A stretch of DNA of 32,631 nucleotides. Source: Phycisphaerales bacterium UBA2218 (lineage in GTDB: Bacteria; Planctomycetota; Phycisphaerae; Sedimentisphaerales; Anaerobacaceae). Positions 16,485 to 25,431 of this stretch are shown here, piece by piece (the first letter of the stretch is position 1; each line of letters begins with the position of its first letter). The notes beneath the pieces were generated by a model. It ran no database searches, was not told the origin of the DNA, and was given only the letters and a program-made list of their open reading frames with translations. Position numbers and translations under genes: made by a program. The stretch lies in NCBI GenBank assembly GCA_002327785.1, contig DCUI01000122.1:1-32631 (forward strand). The letters run 5' to 3'.

Positions 16485-17456
16485 ATGTCGTTCGTCTACG
16501 AGCTGCAACTGGAGCCGGAAGAATGGTTCCACCAGGCCGAGTTTGCGAGCAACGACGGCATCTACTGGATCAGCATCACGGCGGTCTATCCGCCGAATGC
16601 GGAACCTATCAACCAGTGGGGCTGGATGACGCGGCCGCACACATGGCGCGACGGCGCCGTGATGCCGGCGATCATGGGCGATTGGCCCACGAGCGAGGAG
16701 CGGCTGTTTCCCGGCCGGATTACCCCCGTCGAACAGTCCGCCCTCTGTGGACAGAGCCAGGCATTCGATCTGTGCTTTGAGTTGTTGACGGAGCAGCCGT
16801 GGGTCAAATGGGACCAACCATTCACAGGCATTCGCGGTTGGCCGCACTATGACGACTACGCATCGTTTGGCGTCGAGGATCCCAATGGCGTCGTACACAT
16901 CAGCCGGCGAGTAGCCGACGACTGGCTTGGCGACTACGTGCAGGCTCCGGTGATTGCCGTGGCGTGGCAGGGCTCCTATCTGGGCTACGGCTACGAGGCA
17001 TGCCGGTGTGACCCGACGGCAGAACCACGACGGCCCGATTACTTCCAACTATCGTTCCGGATCAACGCGCCGGCCAACGACGAGATTCCGCGCGACCATC
17101 CCGGGGAACTGGTCTGGCAGCACGAGGCGTTTGACTACGACGAGGTCTTCGTGGGCTATGACCAGTACCCACGCGGCGAGCCGAATGAACCGGTCTTCCG
17201 CTATGCAGTGCGTCTGCCTCGCGACACATGGTTCTGGCAGGAGAACGATCAGATCTACTGGTTCAGCATCATAGCCGTCTACCGGGCCATGGCCGACGAG
17301 GTCAACTACCCGTGGGGCTGGGCCAATCACGAGCACCGTTTCGGCAATACGGCACACCGTCTGTCCATTGCCGACCAGGGGCCCGTGGGCGAACTGCTTC
17401 ACGATGCTGCGGGCGAGCCTATGGATATGTCATTTACTTTCTATACGACGCCGTGA
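16485..17456 (+). CDS. Twin-module planctomycete secreted-type protein, 5'-truncated
   Basis: From the ATG at 16485 the product is 323 residues. It holds two copies of a module: VYELQLEPEEWFHQ...IYWISITAVYPP... in the first and VFRYAVRLPRDTWFWQ...IYWFSIIAVYRA... in the second, each followed by NQWGWMTR/YPWGWANHE. The second copy is complete, with its upstream half VADDWLGDYVQAPVIAVAWQGSYLGYG; the first lacks the equivalent upstream half and any signal peptide, which such proteins normally have. The frame runs upstream to 16329 but without domain content. No ribosome-binding site is apparent. I infer the 5' end has been deleted, so it may be a pseudogene. The C-terminus ends directly after the second module with no anchor or sorting signal. 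Confidence 0.7.
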   Translation: MSFVYELQLEPEEWFHQAEFASNDGIYWISITAVYPPNAEPINQWGWMTRPHTWRDGAVMPAIMGDWPTSEERLFPGRITPVEQSALCGQSQAFDLCFELLTEQPWVKWDQPFTGIRGWPHYDDYASFGVEDPNGVVHISRRVADDWLGDYVQAPVIAVAWQGSYLGYGYEACRCDPTAEPRRPDYFQLSFRINAPANDEIPRDHPGELVWQHEAFDYDEVFVGYDQYPRGEPNEPVFRYAVRLPRDTWFWQENDQIYWFSIIAVYRAMADEVNYPWGWANHEHRFGNTAHRLSIADQGPVGELLHDAAGEPMDMSFTFYTTP

Positions 17457-17631
17457 CTGAGGCGATCACCATCGCTGCTGGCGGGACCTCGAGGCCGTCA
17501 ATGCGGATTGGGGCAAATGGCAGAGGCCGGGATGCCGATTCGTCGGCCGGAGTTTGGCTCACTGCGGGCACACGTTCTCTTCCACCCCCATCAATGAAGA
17601 CAATGATCCGCATAAAGGCTAAGGGTTTTGG

Positions 17632-18162
17632 TTGAAGAGGGGCGACAGGACGTTAGTGCCGAATGAGGACTACTGTCCTGCGATACCAATGGGCGAGTCG
17701 GACGTCGTTCAAGGAGTGGACTCTGATTCCGGTGGATCAGCGATACGCAGGAGGCGTTCGTCTCCGGCATCGCCGAAGTGTTTCCTGGTGTCCCGCATCG
17801 GTAGGGGCCCCTTGTGGTTCGTGGCGGCCCTGCTGTTATTCAGCATCGTCTACGTGATCTGGCGGCCGGCGAATCGGGCAGCAAGTCCGTCGTCCGCCGA
17901 AGGAACCAGAATGCCGGGAGCAATTCACCTGGCAGTCCTGACCATGTTCCTGGCGATTGTGTCTTTCCTCGTGCGTCTGTGGAAGCCCATCGGCTGGTCC
18001 TACGAGCCTTTGAACCTCCAATTCCCGTTCTTCCCGCAGTATATCGCCATGTTCATCCTGGGTATCGTTGCTTACCGTCGGCAGTGGCTGACGCGGATAC
18101 CGACGTCTTTGGGTAGATCGTCCCTGATCCGGCAATTGCCCGGGGTCCGGCGGGTTCTATAG
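17632..18162 (+). pseudogene. Acyltransferase-3 family fragment
   Basis: Residues about 58-162 of this frame match the middle of membrane O-acyltransferases (OafA/YrhL type): GPLWFVAALLLFSIVYVIW, then AIHLAVLTMFLAIVSFLVRLWKPIG and FPFFPQYIAMFILGIVAYRR followed by WLTRIPTSLGR. A complete enzyme has about 350-400 residues and 10 helices. Here the N-terminal catalytic histidine region is missing, replaced by an unrelated-looking 57-residue lead, and likeness stops at about 18117. No continuation appears in other frames. It is an internal remnant, adjoining the truncated retropepsin gene on the other strand. Confidence 0.7.
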
Positions 18163-18742
18163 CATCGTGTGGATTGGTTGCCGGACGACAGGACGGATCA
18201 GAACCTGCGGATCCAGATCCGATTCTTGCGAAAGTCCAGGACCACGGTGGCGACTCGATGATGACTTGCCCCAGCCTCAGGGCGGGGATTTCGCACAGCC
18301 CGGTGGGAGCACGCGTGGCGCGATTGCCGCCCAGCGGGTAGACGGCCAGGTCGCACTCCCGAACGAGGATATCATTCACGTAGAAGTAGTGGGCAAACCC
18401 TGTATCCACCAGGGCCCAATACTTCCGGCCGCCGGGCATCGTGAGGGGGATATAGGTATTGCCGCTCACATGGAATCGCAGCGCGTCGGCGCGGACTTGG
18501 TATGGTTGGCCGGTGCTCGCGCCCGTTGTGATTCGGATCGGTCTCCACTTGGCGACCCCCGAGGCGTTTGGGGCGACCGCGTCGGGCTCCACGACCACGA
18601 AGGGAGCATCGTTCGGGTCGATCCACCGGATGCCCGACTTCTCCGAAAAGGCAGGCGTGGTCGTCAACACATATCGACATCCGCCTGTCCAGACAACCGC
18701 GGCCATCGCAACCGTCCAGGGACACACGAAAGCGACACGCAT
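18053..18742 (-). pseudogene. Retropepsin-like aspartyl protease, 3'-truncated
   Basis: The ATG at 18742 follows GGAGGGG and opens a secretion signal ending near WTGGC, a possible lipobox. After it, FHVSGNTYIPLTMPGGRKYWALVDTGFAHYFYVND carries the catalytic DTG (residues 113-115) of clan AA proteases, followed by GLCEIPALRLGQVIIESPPW. Family members continue for another ~70 residues with the flap and a final LLR..-FDN segment. Here likeness ends near 18245 and the remaining codons (ARIGSGSAGSDPSCRP...) are antisense to the acyltransferase remnant. It is therefore a 5' portion fused to unrelated DNA. DTGFA in place of DTGAS adds doubt about activity. Confidence 0.65.
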
Positions 18743-18814
18743 GAACCCCTCCAAGTACAAATCTGCTCGAATCAGGCTGCCTACAGAGCATCATTGCGAC
18801 GTCACTACGAACGA

Positions 18815-19867
18815 TCATAGGATCAGCATGGCGTCGCCGTAGGAGTAGAAGCGGTATCGCTGCTCGATCGCGTGGCGATAGGCGGCGAGCATCCGCTCTA
18901 CTCCTGCGAACGCGCCTACCAGCGCCAGCAGCGTGGACCGGGGCAGGTGAAAATTCGTAATCATGGCGTCCACGATCGTGAATTCATAGCCGGGCAGGAT
19001 GAACAGGTTCGTCGTGCCCTCGCAGGCTGAGACCCGGCCCTCGCGAGCGACTGTCTCAAGCACCCGCATCACGGTCGTTCCCACGGCGACGATCCGTCCG
19101 CCCGCGTCGCGTGCGGCGTTGATGATGTCGGCGCCGGCCGCATCGATCCGGTACCACTCGGGGTGGATCTCGTGATCCTCGACGTTCTCGACGGTGATCG
19201 GCTTGAACGTCCCGGCCCCGACGTGCAGGGTCACGCAGGCGAGCCGGATGCCCAAGTCACTCAATCGGCCAAGGAGTTCCTCGGTAAAGTGCAGGCCAGC
19301 GGTCGGCGCGGCCACCGCTCCGCTTTCGCGGGCATAGACCGTCTGATATCGTTTGCGGTCGCTCTCGGCCTTCGACCAGTCGCAGTCCCGGCGGATGTAG
19401 GGCGGCAACGGGGGAAAGCCAATCTCATTCAGCACGGCCTCGGCGGCGGCCTTGACGTCGAGCTCCAGCAGACACACGCCTTCCCCTTGTCTTTCGAGCA
19501 CCCTGGCGGTGCAGTAGTCCCGCTGCCGGCCGTCGAGGAGGTGGATGGACTCCTGGGACTTGAGCTTGCGAACGCCCTTGAGCAGGACCCGCCAGAGGCC
19601 GGAGGCCCGGGTCTCCGACAGGAACAACGCTTCGAGCCGGCCGCCTGTGGAGCGTCGCGCAAAGAACCTTGCCGGCAGGACTTTCGTATCATTTAAGACA
19701 AGGCAGTCACCGGGACACAGGTAATCGGCGATTCGATTGAACCGGCTGTCGGTCAGGCTGCCCGATGCCCGGTCCATGACGAGCAGTTGTGATTCACTGC
19801 GCACCTCAGCAGGGTCCTGGGCGATTAACTCGGACGGTAGTTCATAATCAAGCTGATTTGTCTTCAT
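18815..19867 (-). CDS. queA: S-adenosylmethionine:tRNA ribosyltransferase-isomerase
   Basis: The 350-residue product is a full-length QueA, which transfers and isomerises the ribosyl group of S-adenosylmethionine to 7-aminomethyl-7-deazaguanine in tRNA to make epoxyqueuosine. Hallmarks are the start LDYELPSELIAQDP, DCLVLNDTKVLPAR, GFPPLPPYIRR, RYQTVYA, GAVAAPTAGLHFTEELL, VTLHVGAGTFKPI and the end TNFHLPRSTLLALVGAFAG. No tgt or other queuosine gene is in the window. No ribosome-binding site precedes the ATG at 19867, and a minus-strand GATAAT at 19876-19881 lies so close that the transcript may be leaderless. Confidence 0.95.
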   Translation of the reverse strand: MKTNQLDYELPSELIAQDPAEVRSESQLLVMDRASGSLTDSRFNRIADYLCPGDCLVLNDTKVLPARFFARRSTGGRLEALFLSETRASGLWRVLLKGVRKLKSQESIHLLDGRQRDYCTARVLERQGEGVCLLELDVKAAAEAVLNEIGFPPLPPYIRRDCDWSKAESDRKRYQTVYARESGAVAAPTAGLHFTEELLGRLSDLGIRLACVTLHVGAGTFKPITVENVEDHEIHPEWYRIDAAGADIINAARDAGGRIVAVGTTVMRVLETVAREGRVSACEGTTNLFILPGYEFTIVDAMITNFHLPRSTLLALVGAFAGVERMLAAYRHAIEQRYRFYSYGDAMLIL

Positions 19868-20109
19868 GGCGACAGATTATCAGACCCCGTGGGGCCGAAC
19901 AAAAAATTTCCGGCCCAATAATCGCCGAATTCCGGCGGGTATTGCAGGACGGGCGATTTTTCCCGCAAGCCTCCCGTCGGCCCATCCGATAGCTCCGGTG
20001 CGATCCGTGTTTCGGGTTGCGTCACTCGTGCTGCGTTTTTGCGCGGTCACGAAGATTCGGCGCGACGGGTCGACTTGGACGATTATCACCTTTTCACAAG
20101 GTCAAAACC

Positions 20110-20307
20110 GTGAGCTCGCAGGGACAGTTCGAACAACTCGTGGTTTCCATCGCCGCCTTGGGCAGGGATGAACTGAAGAGACGGATCAAAGACTTCCGAG
20201 GCCGGTTCAAGCTCGACTTCTCCGACAGCTATCTCGACAGTCTCAGCCTCGACAGGCTCCGGCACATTCTGCTGGCCGCCCTGATCAACGCCCGAGCCCG
20301 CCAGTAG
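20110..20307 (+). CDS. Small conserved-looking hypothetical protein
   Basis: From a GTG at 20110 the product has 65 residues, centred on ELKRRIKDFRGRFKLDFSDSYL followed by SLSLDRLRHILLAALINARARQ. The amphipathic, basic helices and clean codon use suggest a real gene; I have seen similar small proteins in planctomycete genomes but no function is known. AAGGT lies 7 bases upstream of the GTG; a longer reading from ATG at 20017 adds an Arg-rich, unlikely lead. It is divergent from queA and convergent with the prepilin-like gene. Confidence 0.6.
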   Translation: MSSQGQFEQLVVSIAALGRDELKRRIKDFRGRFKLDFSDSYLDSLSLDRLRHILLAALINARARQ

Positions 20308-20324
20308 GAACAACCCCCAGGCCC

Positions 20325-20364
20325 AAACAAAAGTTCCCACCCGAGCGCAACTCAGATGGGAACT
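20325..20364 (-). terminator. Rho-independent terminator of the prepilin-like gene
   Basis: AGTTCCCA (20332-20339) pairs perfectly with TGGGAACT (20357-20364). On the minus strand the stem is followed directly by TTTTGTTT (20332-20325), 49 bases after the stop codon at 20413. The 17-base loop is rather large. Confidence 0.6.
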
Positions 20365-20412
20365 GCGATTCTCGCCGCAACCCAGCGAAAAACATCTCTG
20401 GTTCGGGGTCGA

Positions 20413-21282
20413 TCAATAGTCCTTGTAGAGCCTCATCCACTGCGGCCAGGCTGACGGGTCCACGCCGCCCGCCTTCGTCCACATGCCGTTGGTGTTGTAG
20501 GTCCGATGCCACTTGAGGGTCCAGAGCTCCTTCATGCCCACCTTGCGAGCAGTCCAGTCGGCGAACAGCGAGTTCACAAACCCATTGTGACGGTCCACGC
20601 AGACGCGGTTCATTTCATTGCTGCCGGGCGTGTCTCCGGGTCCACTCTCCGTCTGCGGCGGCTGATCGGTATCCAGCGGCCACGAATCCACCCACCAACT
20701 GCCGGTGAATACAGGTGTCTCATTGGCGTATTGGCTCGACGGCGCGCCCCAATGGCGAGGTCTGCCCAACGCATCGTTGTCGGCACGACCCCAACCATTC
20801 GTTCGGTTACCAGCGCTCTTCGATGCCTTGATATTCAGAATCCAGCCGTTCAGACCGTAGCTGCCCGTGTCGCCGTCCGTCTCCCATGCCGTGTATGCCC
20901 ATCCGCCAGAGGGAATGCCTCCCGTTGGGCGTGGTTTCACTGCCTGTGGGCACAGCCACATTGAGACATCCTTGGAGTACGGCGCCATGATAATTCGCCA
21001 GAATCCGCCGGACCCTATGTTTCGGACCCGGGTCACCCCCTCGATTGTGGCGGTGACATTGTTGCGGGCCCCCTGCAACTCGCCTGTGAAGAAATACCCA
21101 TCGTTGTCCTGACAGTACATCGAGAACATCAGCCCCCATTGTTTCAGGTTTGCCAGACAGGCCACCGTTCTCGCTTGCTTCCTTACTCGGTTCAAGGCGG
21201 GCATCAGGATCGACATGAGCAACGCGATAATGGCGATCACCACCAGCAGCTCGATCAGCGTAAACCCCTTGTTCTTACGCAT
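20413..21282 (-). CDS. Prepilin-like (type II/IV pseudopilin) protein
   Basis: The 289-residue product starts MRKNKGFTLIELLVVIAIIALLMSILMPAL, a textbook class III signal: cleavage by prepilin peptidase after G6, F7 as first mature residue, glutamate at +5 and a hydrophobic N-helix. The rest contains CLANLKQWGLMFSMYCQDNDGYF and a late GSNEMNRVCVDRHNGFVNSLFADWTARKV, the conserved pattern of the many pseudopilin-like surface proteins in planctomycetes. Partners such as a secretion ATPase are not nearby. AAGGAG upstream fixes the ATG at 21282; the extension to 21348 is not coding. A tandem 11-bp repeat lies in its upstream region and a terminator follows. Confidence 0.9.
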   Translation of the reverse strand: MRKNKGFTLIELLVVIAIIALLMSILMPALNRVRKQARTVACLANLKQWGLMFSMYCQDNDGYFFTGELQGARNNVTATIEGVTRVRNIGSGGFWRIIMAPYSKDVSMWLCPQAVKPRPTGGIPSGGWAYTAWETDGDTGSYGLNGWILNIKASKSAGNRTNGWGRADNDALGRPRHWGAPSSQYANETPVFTGSWWVDSWPLDTDQPPQTESGPGDTPGSNEMNRVCVDRHNGFVNSLFADWTARKVGMKELWTLKWHRTYNTNGMWTKAGGVDPSAWPQWMRLYKDY

Positions 21283-21333
21283 CTTATAGCTCCTTATTGT
21301 CCTTCCTCGCGCTCTATGCGCACACCCACTTAC

Positions 21334-21355
21334 ACATTTTTCACACATTTTTCAC
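21334..21355. repeat. Perfect tandem 11-bp direct repeat upstream of prepilin-like gene
   Basis: ACATTTTTCAC occurs twice without a gap (21334-21344 and 21345-21355), 52 bases upstream of the start at 21282. The position suits a regulator-binding or promoter-spacing role; none is shown. Confidence 0.6.
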
Positions 21356-21561
21356 TCGTCGATCATCAACATGATGCGCTCCGTCGCAGGACTGTTCCGT
21401 TCTCCTGGTGCAATGGGGGGGATCCACCCTCTTCCGCCACAGGACGGCCCACACCACCGGATTTACCCATTCTACCACCTCCGGAAGTGGGTGTCAACGT
21501 CGGAAATCGCCGGCGGAAGGGTGGGGTTGTTGATTGTTGGCGGATTCCCGAAGCGGGCGCG

Positions 21562-21987
21562 TCAAAGAACGCCCTTCTTGAGGATGACGTTGGCGTAGAG
21601 GGCCTTTTCGCTGGTTGCCACGACGGCGTAGGCCTTCTTGGCCCGCTCGTAGAACGCGAACCGCTCGACGAATTCGAAGTCCGAGAACCGCTCGCCGCTG
21701 TTTTTCACGATGGTGCGGTAGGTGTCCCAGATCGAGGGTTTGGTCTTGTCGCCGGGGACGACGCTCATCAGGGCCACGGGCTGCTCCACGAAAGTGTCGA
21801 GAGGGAAGAACTTCAGGACGGCCTCCAGCAGCTCCGGGACGTTATGGCCGTCGCAGCGGACGAGCCGCCGGGCAACCGAAGCGGCGGGGAAATTGCCGTC
21901 GGCCAGGACGAGCTCGTCGCCATGGCCCATCTCCATCAGGACCTTCATCAACTCGGGCGAAAGAATCGCCGGAACGTTCTTGAGCAT
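21562..21987 (-). CDS. fucU: L-fucose mutarotase (RbsD/FucU family)
   Basis: The 141-residue product begins MLKNVPAILSPELMKVLMEMGHGDELVLADGNFPA, the signature of the RbsD/FucU family, with the catalytic histidine in GHGDE (H22). The conserved ending is RFAFYERAKKAYAVVATSE...ANVILKKG. FucU interconverts anomers of fucose or related sugars so that isomerase or kinase can use them; RbsD acts on ribose. The length and NVPAILSPELM start favour FucU. The ATG at 21987 follows GAAAGGTGAT; an in-frame GTG three codons earlier is less likely. No fucose-catabolic genes are adjacent. Confidence 0.85.
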   Translation of the reverse strand: MLKNVPAILSPELMKVLMEMGHGDELVLADGNFPAASVARRLVRCDGHNVPELLEAVLKFFPLDTFVEQPVALMSVVPGDKTKPSIWDTYRTIVKNSGERFSDFEFVERFAFYERAKKAYAVVATSEKALYANVILKKGVL

Positions 21988-22098
21988 ACGGATCACCTTT
22001 CAAAAGCACATAGTGTATGTCCCAAGTAGCCCACCGGCAAGCGCCTGTCAAGCGGTCGGCGGGAATAATCCGGGCAATTACATCGAGGATTCGCGAGA

Positions 22099-23610
22099 TC
22101 ACCAGGTATAGTGCGCTCTGTATGTGATGACCTTCTCTCCGCCCGCGGGGACCTGGACGCGGAACTCGATGGTCTGGCTGTCGCTCTTGACGAAGGGGTC
22201 GGACTTCTCGGTGATCTCCCAGTTGACCCAGCGGTACAGGTGCTCGACCACGCGGATCTCGACGCTCCCCTGCTCCTTGCGATTGCGGAGCTTGATCTCA
22301 AAGGATTCATCGAGCCGGTCGCCGCGGCTGTCGATGACATAGTCGGTCCGGCGCCGCTCGCCGACGAGGTCGAAGGCGTCGCCCGTGTAGACGCGGACGG
22401 TCTCATCGCGAGGCGTGTGGCCGATCAGGTTCTCGCCGGTGAACTCCAGTTGGCCGTCGTCGTCCCGGCGGTAGAACCGCACCCGGCCCTTCGGCAGCGG
22501 AATCCCCAGGTGGTTGTCTTCGGAGTTCTTGAACTCCTTCATCACCCAGACCCTGGAATTGCTCTGCGTGCCGTAGTCGCGCTCATGGCGAAGATCGTTG
22601 TAGCCGCGGTAGCGATTCTGGTCCACCTTGAGCCCATCGTAGACGTAGAACCGCTGGGACTGAACGTCCTCGGCCCGCAGGAACTCGACTTGCTTGGTCT
22701 CCCGGTCGTGCAGCGTCGTCGAACGATTCAACGTGTAGAGATGATACTCCTCGAATGCCTTCTCGGAGACGGGCGCCGAGCCGCCCAAGGCTCGATTGAA
22801 GGACATCGGACTCTCGTAGTCATACCTGTCCTGCGGCTGGATCTTGCTGACGTCGCCGGCCATGAGCTTGATCTTGGCATCTTCGAAGGTCCGGCCGCTC
22901 TGGTTGTCCATGGTCACCCAACCGATTACGTCGATCACGTCGTCGGTGTCCTGAGCGAGCATGCTGTAGTCGGCCTCCCAGCTCATGCCGCCGGTGACGT
23001 AACTGAGCTCGGCGTCGAGCTTGCCCGCCCGGTCCGTTTCGAGCAGCCAGTGGATCGTGGGCTTGAGGATCGTGTCGTCCGCCAACGAGGGGAACAGAGG
23101 CTCGCCCGGCAGGTTGAACCGCAGCTTGTCATTGATCTCGATGATGGGCTGGCCGGCCGGCCCGTAGGCGTAGGCGGACTGTGTCATCGCGTACTGCCGG
23201 CCGTAGCGCTCCATGCCCGCCTGGTGCGGCACATAACCGCTGCGGATGATCCGTCCGTGGACGATTTCATCCTTGCCGTCGCTCTTTCGCACAAGAAAGT
23301 CGATCTGCTTGCCTTCGTACAGGGACAGCAGCAGCCCCTGCGAGATGGGGTCGGCCCGGTAGTTCTGTTCGAGGATCTGAATGGCCCGTTTGCCCTGTGG
23401 GTCGCGGAGGATCACCGAGTCCGGCTCGACGTGGGCCGTGATATCCGTCACGCGGACCTCGTTGGTCCCTGCTTTCAGATCCAGGGGCAGCCGTTCCCGC
23501 ACGACCGCGAAGTTCTGATTGTAGATCGTCAGCGACGACTGGGCCGACGCCACCGCGCCGAACACGAACGACATGATGGCAATGCTCTTGACGTGCTTCT
23601 TCCCGTTCAT
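22099..23610 (-). CDS. Secreted DUF4139 protein
   Basis: The 503-residue product has a signal peptide (MNGKKHVKSIAIMSFVFGAVASA) followed by a beta-rich domain starting SSLTIYNQNFAVVRERLPLDL. This opening and the later segments DAELSYVTGGMSWEADYSML, GWVTMDNQSGRTFEDAKIKLMAGDV and VWVMKEFKNSEDNHLGIPLPKGRVRFYRRD mark DUF4139, whose members are exported proteins of unknown role. The C-terminal IEFRVQVPAGGEKVITYRAHYTW ends the domain, so it looks complete. AGGGAG precedes the ATG at 23610. TTGACG (about 23690) is a candidate -35, without a convincing -10. It lies between fucU and the peptide transporter on the same strand but more than 100 bases from each. Confidence 0.88.
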   Translation of the reverse strand: MNGKKHVKSIAIMSFVFGAVASAQSSLTIYNQNFAVVRERLPLDLKAGTNEVRVTDITAHVEPDSVILRDPQGKRAIQILEQNYRADPISQGLLLSLYEGKQIDFLVRKSDGKDEIVHGRIIRSGYVPHQAGMERYGRQYAMTQSAYAYGPAGQPIIEINDKLRFNLPGEPLFPSLADDTILKPTIHWLLETDRAGKLDAELSYVTGGMSWEADYSMLAQDTDDVIDVIGWVTMDNQSGRTFEDAKIKLMAGDVSKIQPQDRYDYESPMSFNRALGGSAPVSEKAFEEYHLYTLNRSTTLHDRETKQVEFLRAEDVQSQRFYVYDGLKVDQNRYRGYNDLRHERDYGTQSNSRVWVMKEFKNSEDNHLGIPLPKGRVRFYRRDDDGQLEFTGENLIGHTPRDETVRVYTGDAFDLVGERRRTDYVIDSRGDRLDESFEIKLRNRKEQGSVEIRVVEHLYRWVNWEITEKSDPFVKSDSQTIEFRVQVPAGGEKVITYRAHYTW

Positions 23611-23798
23611 TGCGTCTCCCTGCCTTTCTCACTCGATTCCACGTGACATGCCTCAGACCGGCCCCTGTACGAATACCCCATCGAGGCCGTCAATCCATCT
23701 GCCTTTGTGGACGCCGATCGTAACCTATCGTCGCGCGGGATCGAAGTAAAATCGGTGTAAAACGCGCGTTGTGCAGGCCCAACGGCGCGTGGCGCGCC

Positions 23799-25148
23799 CT
23801 ACGCGGGCGGGGCTTCGTCCTGGATGTAGTCCTTCACCGGGTAGCGTCGAGCCACCGGGACGTACAGGATCGCCGCGGCCAACAGGATGCCGACGAAGAA
23901 CAGGTAGTAGCTCGAGCCCTCCAGCCTGCTCGTGCCATCCGGCCTCTCGATGAAGGCGTTGACCACCGCCGTGAAGGCGTTCCCCAGCGAGATCGACAGG
24001 AAGAACACCGCCATGATGAACGACTTCATTCTCTTGGGGGCCTGCGTGTAGGAGAACTCCAGCGGCGTGATCGAGACCATGATCTCCGCGCCGGTCAGGA
24101 ACACGTAGGCCAGGAACATCCATCCGATGCTTGGCGTGTTGCCGGCGTTGATGCTGCGCTCGATGATCGCCGAGATAATGAACGGCGAGGCGGCCAGGAA
24201 AAGCCCGATGCCGATCTTGCGAAGGGGCGTCAGGCGAAAGACCCGGTTGATGGCCGGATAAATCAGATAGGAGAATGCCGGGATCAGGAGAAGAATCAGC
24301 ATGGGGTTGGCCGCGACGATTTGACTCGGCTTCCAGTCGTGCCAGAGCCAGTTGCGATTGAGCTTCTCGGCCAGCAGGACCCATGCCGAATCCATTTGAT
24401 CGTAGACCGCCCAGAACGGGGCGATGAACAGGTAGATGATGCTCAGTCTGCCGATGGCGCGCAGCCCTTCGCCACTGAAGCATTCCTTGACGAACCCATA
24501 TCCGGCCCGCGGGATGTGTACGTACCGCCGGCGGCCAAGCCAGAACGCAAGGGTCGCCAGCAGCATCATCCCGGCGGGCACCCCGAAGGCCACCGTCGGG
24601 CCATAGCGATGCAGCAATTCCGGAATCAGCAGGTTCGACACGAACGCGCCGAGATTGATGCACCAGTAGAACCAGTTGTACACCTTCGACATCAGGTCCT
24701 TGTTGGTCCGTCCGAACTGATCGCCGACGTTGGCCGAGACGCAGGGCTTGATCACGCCCGATCCCAGCGCCACCAGCACCAGCCCCAGGCCGAGTCCCAG
24801 TCGCGTGTGGTCCACCGTCAGGGCCAGCAGCCCGATGCAGTAGATGAGCGAGAACAGAATGATCGTTCGGAACTTGCCCAGCCAGATGTCGGAAATCAAG
24901 GCGCCCAGCAACGGCGTGAAGTAGACCGCCGAAACAAACAGGTGGAACCAGGTTTTGCTCTGCTCGCCCGTCATGACATCCGCCTGCCCGGCGGCATTCA
25001 CCAGGTAGTGCGTCATGTAGAATACAAGGATGCATCTCATCCCGTAGAATGCAAAGCGCTCGGCGGCTTCATTGACGAGGATGTACGGGATGCCCGAGGG
25101 CAGTTTCTTCGTCGGCAGTGGTGCGGTAAGGTATTCGCGCTGGGCCAT
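23799..25148 (-). CDS. POT-family proton-coupled oligopeptide transporter
   Basis: The 449-residue membrane protein has about 12 hydrophobic segments and the POT signature near its start, NEAAERFAFYGMR (the ExxER proton-coupling motif, here E-AAER). Also typical are LLGALISDIWLGKFRTI, the FYWCINLGAF segment and the late FLTGAEIMVSITPLEFSYTQAP. It should import di- and tripeptides with protons across the cytoplasmic membrane. The family is normally 450-500 residues, so it is full length. It is divergent from the tricorn-type protease gene and probably works with it. A 6-bp stem (GGCGCG/CGCGCC, 23784-23798) lies directly after the stop. Start supported by AGGAG some 18 bases upstream, a loose fit. 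Confidence 0.93.
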   Translation of the reverse strand: MAQREYLTAPLPTKKLPSGIPYILVNEAAERFAFYGMRCILVFYMTHYLVNAAGQADVMTGEQSKTWFHLFVSAVYFTPLLGALISDIWLGKFRTIILFSLIYCIGLLALTVDHTRLGLGLGLVLVALGSGVIKPCVSANVGDQFGRTNKDLMSKVYNWFYWCINLGAFVSNLLIPELLHRYGPTVAFGVPAGMMLLATLAFWLGRRRYVHIPRAGYGFVKECFSGEGLRAIGRLSIIYLFIAPFWAVYDQMDSAWVLLAEKLNRNWLWHDWKPSQIVAANPMLILLLIPAFSYLIYPAINRVFRLTPLRKIGIGLFLAASPFIISAIIERSINAGNTPSIGWMFLAYVFLTGAEIMVSITPLEFSYTQAPKRMKSFIMAVFFLSISLGNAFTAVVNAFIERPDGTSRLEGSSYYLFFVGILLAAAILYVPVARRYPVKDYIQDEAPPA

Positions 25149-25190
25149 GGTTGTCCTGTCTGCTCCTGAAATTAACCGTCAACGGCCGCC

Positions 25191-25219
25191 ATAGTAATTC
25201 CGATGCCGGCCCGGAGCAA
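25191..25219 (-). promoter_or_regulatory. Putative promoter of the peptide transporter gene
   Basis: On the minus strand TTGCTC (25219-25214), 17 bases, TACTAT (25196-25191, five of six -10 matches). The start of transcription would be near 25184, 36 bases before the ATG. Confidence 0.45.
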
Positions 25220-25358
25220 ACAAAAGTGCGGATCGCCCGCATTCACCGGGGCTTGTTGACCTGCATTTGCCCGGGCACCGGGGTCAGAACATGGGCTGTC
25301 CTGTCCTGACCCGGGAGCTGCGGGCGTGACCGGTTCTTCCGGCAAGGACGTCCCGAAT

Positions 25359-25387
25359 TGTCGTGCTGAATGAAGCGAAGCATCTGG
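25359..25387 (+). repeat. Single copy of dispersed GAAGCGAAG-type repeat arm
   Basis: TGTCGTGCTGAATGAAGC followed by GAAGCATCTGG matches, in 29 positions, the arms of the inverted repeat at 28986-29092 (consensus GTCATnCTGAGnGAAGnGAAGnATCTGG). It is in the divergent promoter region of the transporter and tricorn genes. Confidence 0.6.
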
Positions 25388-25431
25388 GTAATGGAAGCGA
25401 ACCTCGTTTGCCTCTATGTCCGCCGGCGCCC

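Noticed and set aside
22111..23646. 511-codon plus-strand frame opposite the DUF4139 gene
   Set aside because: Antisense shadow; the DUF4139 frame has a signal peptide, ribosome-binding site and domain.
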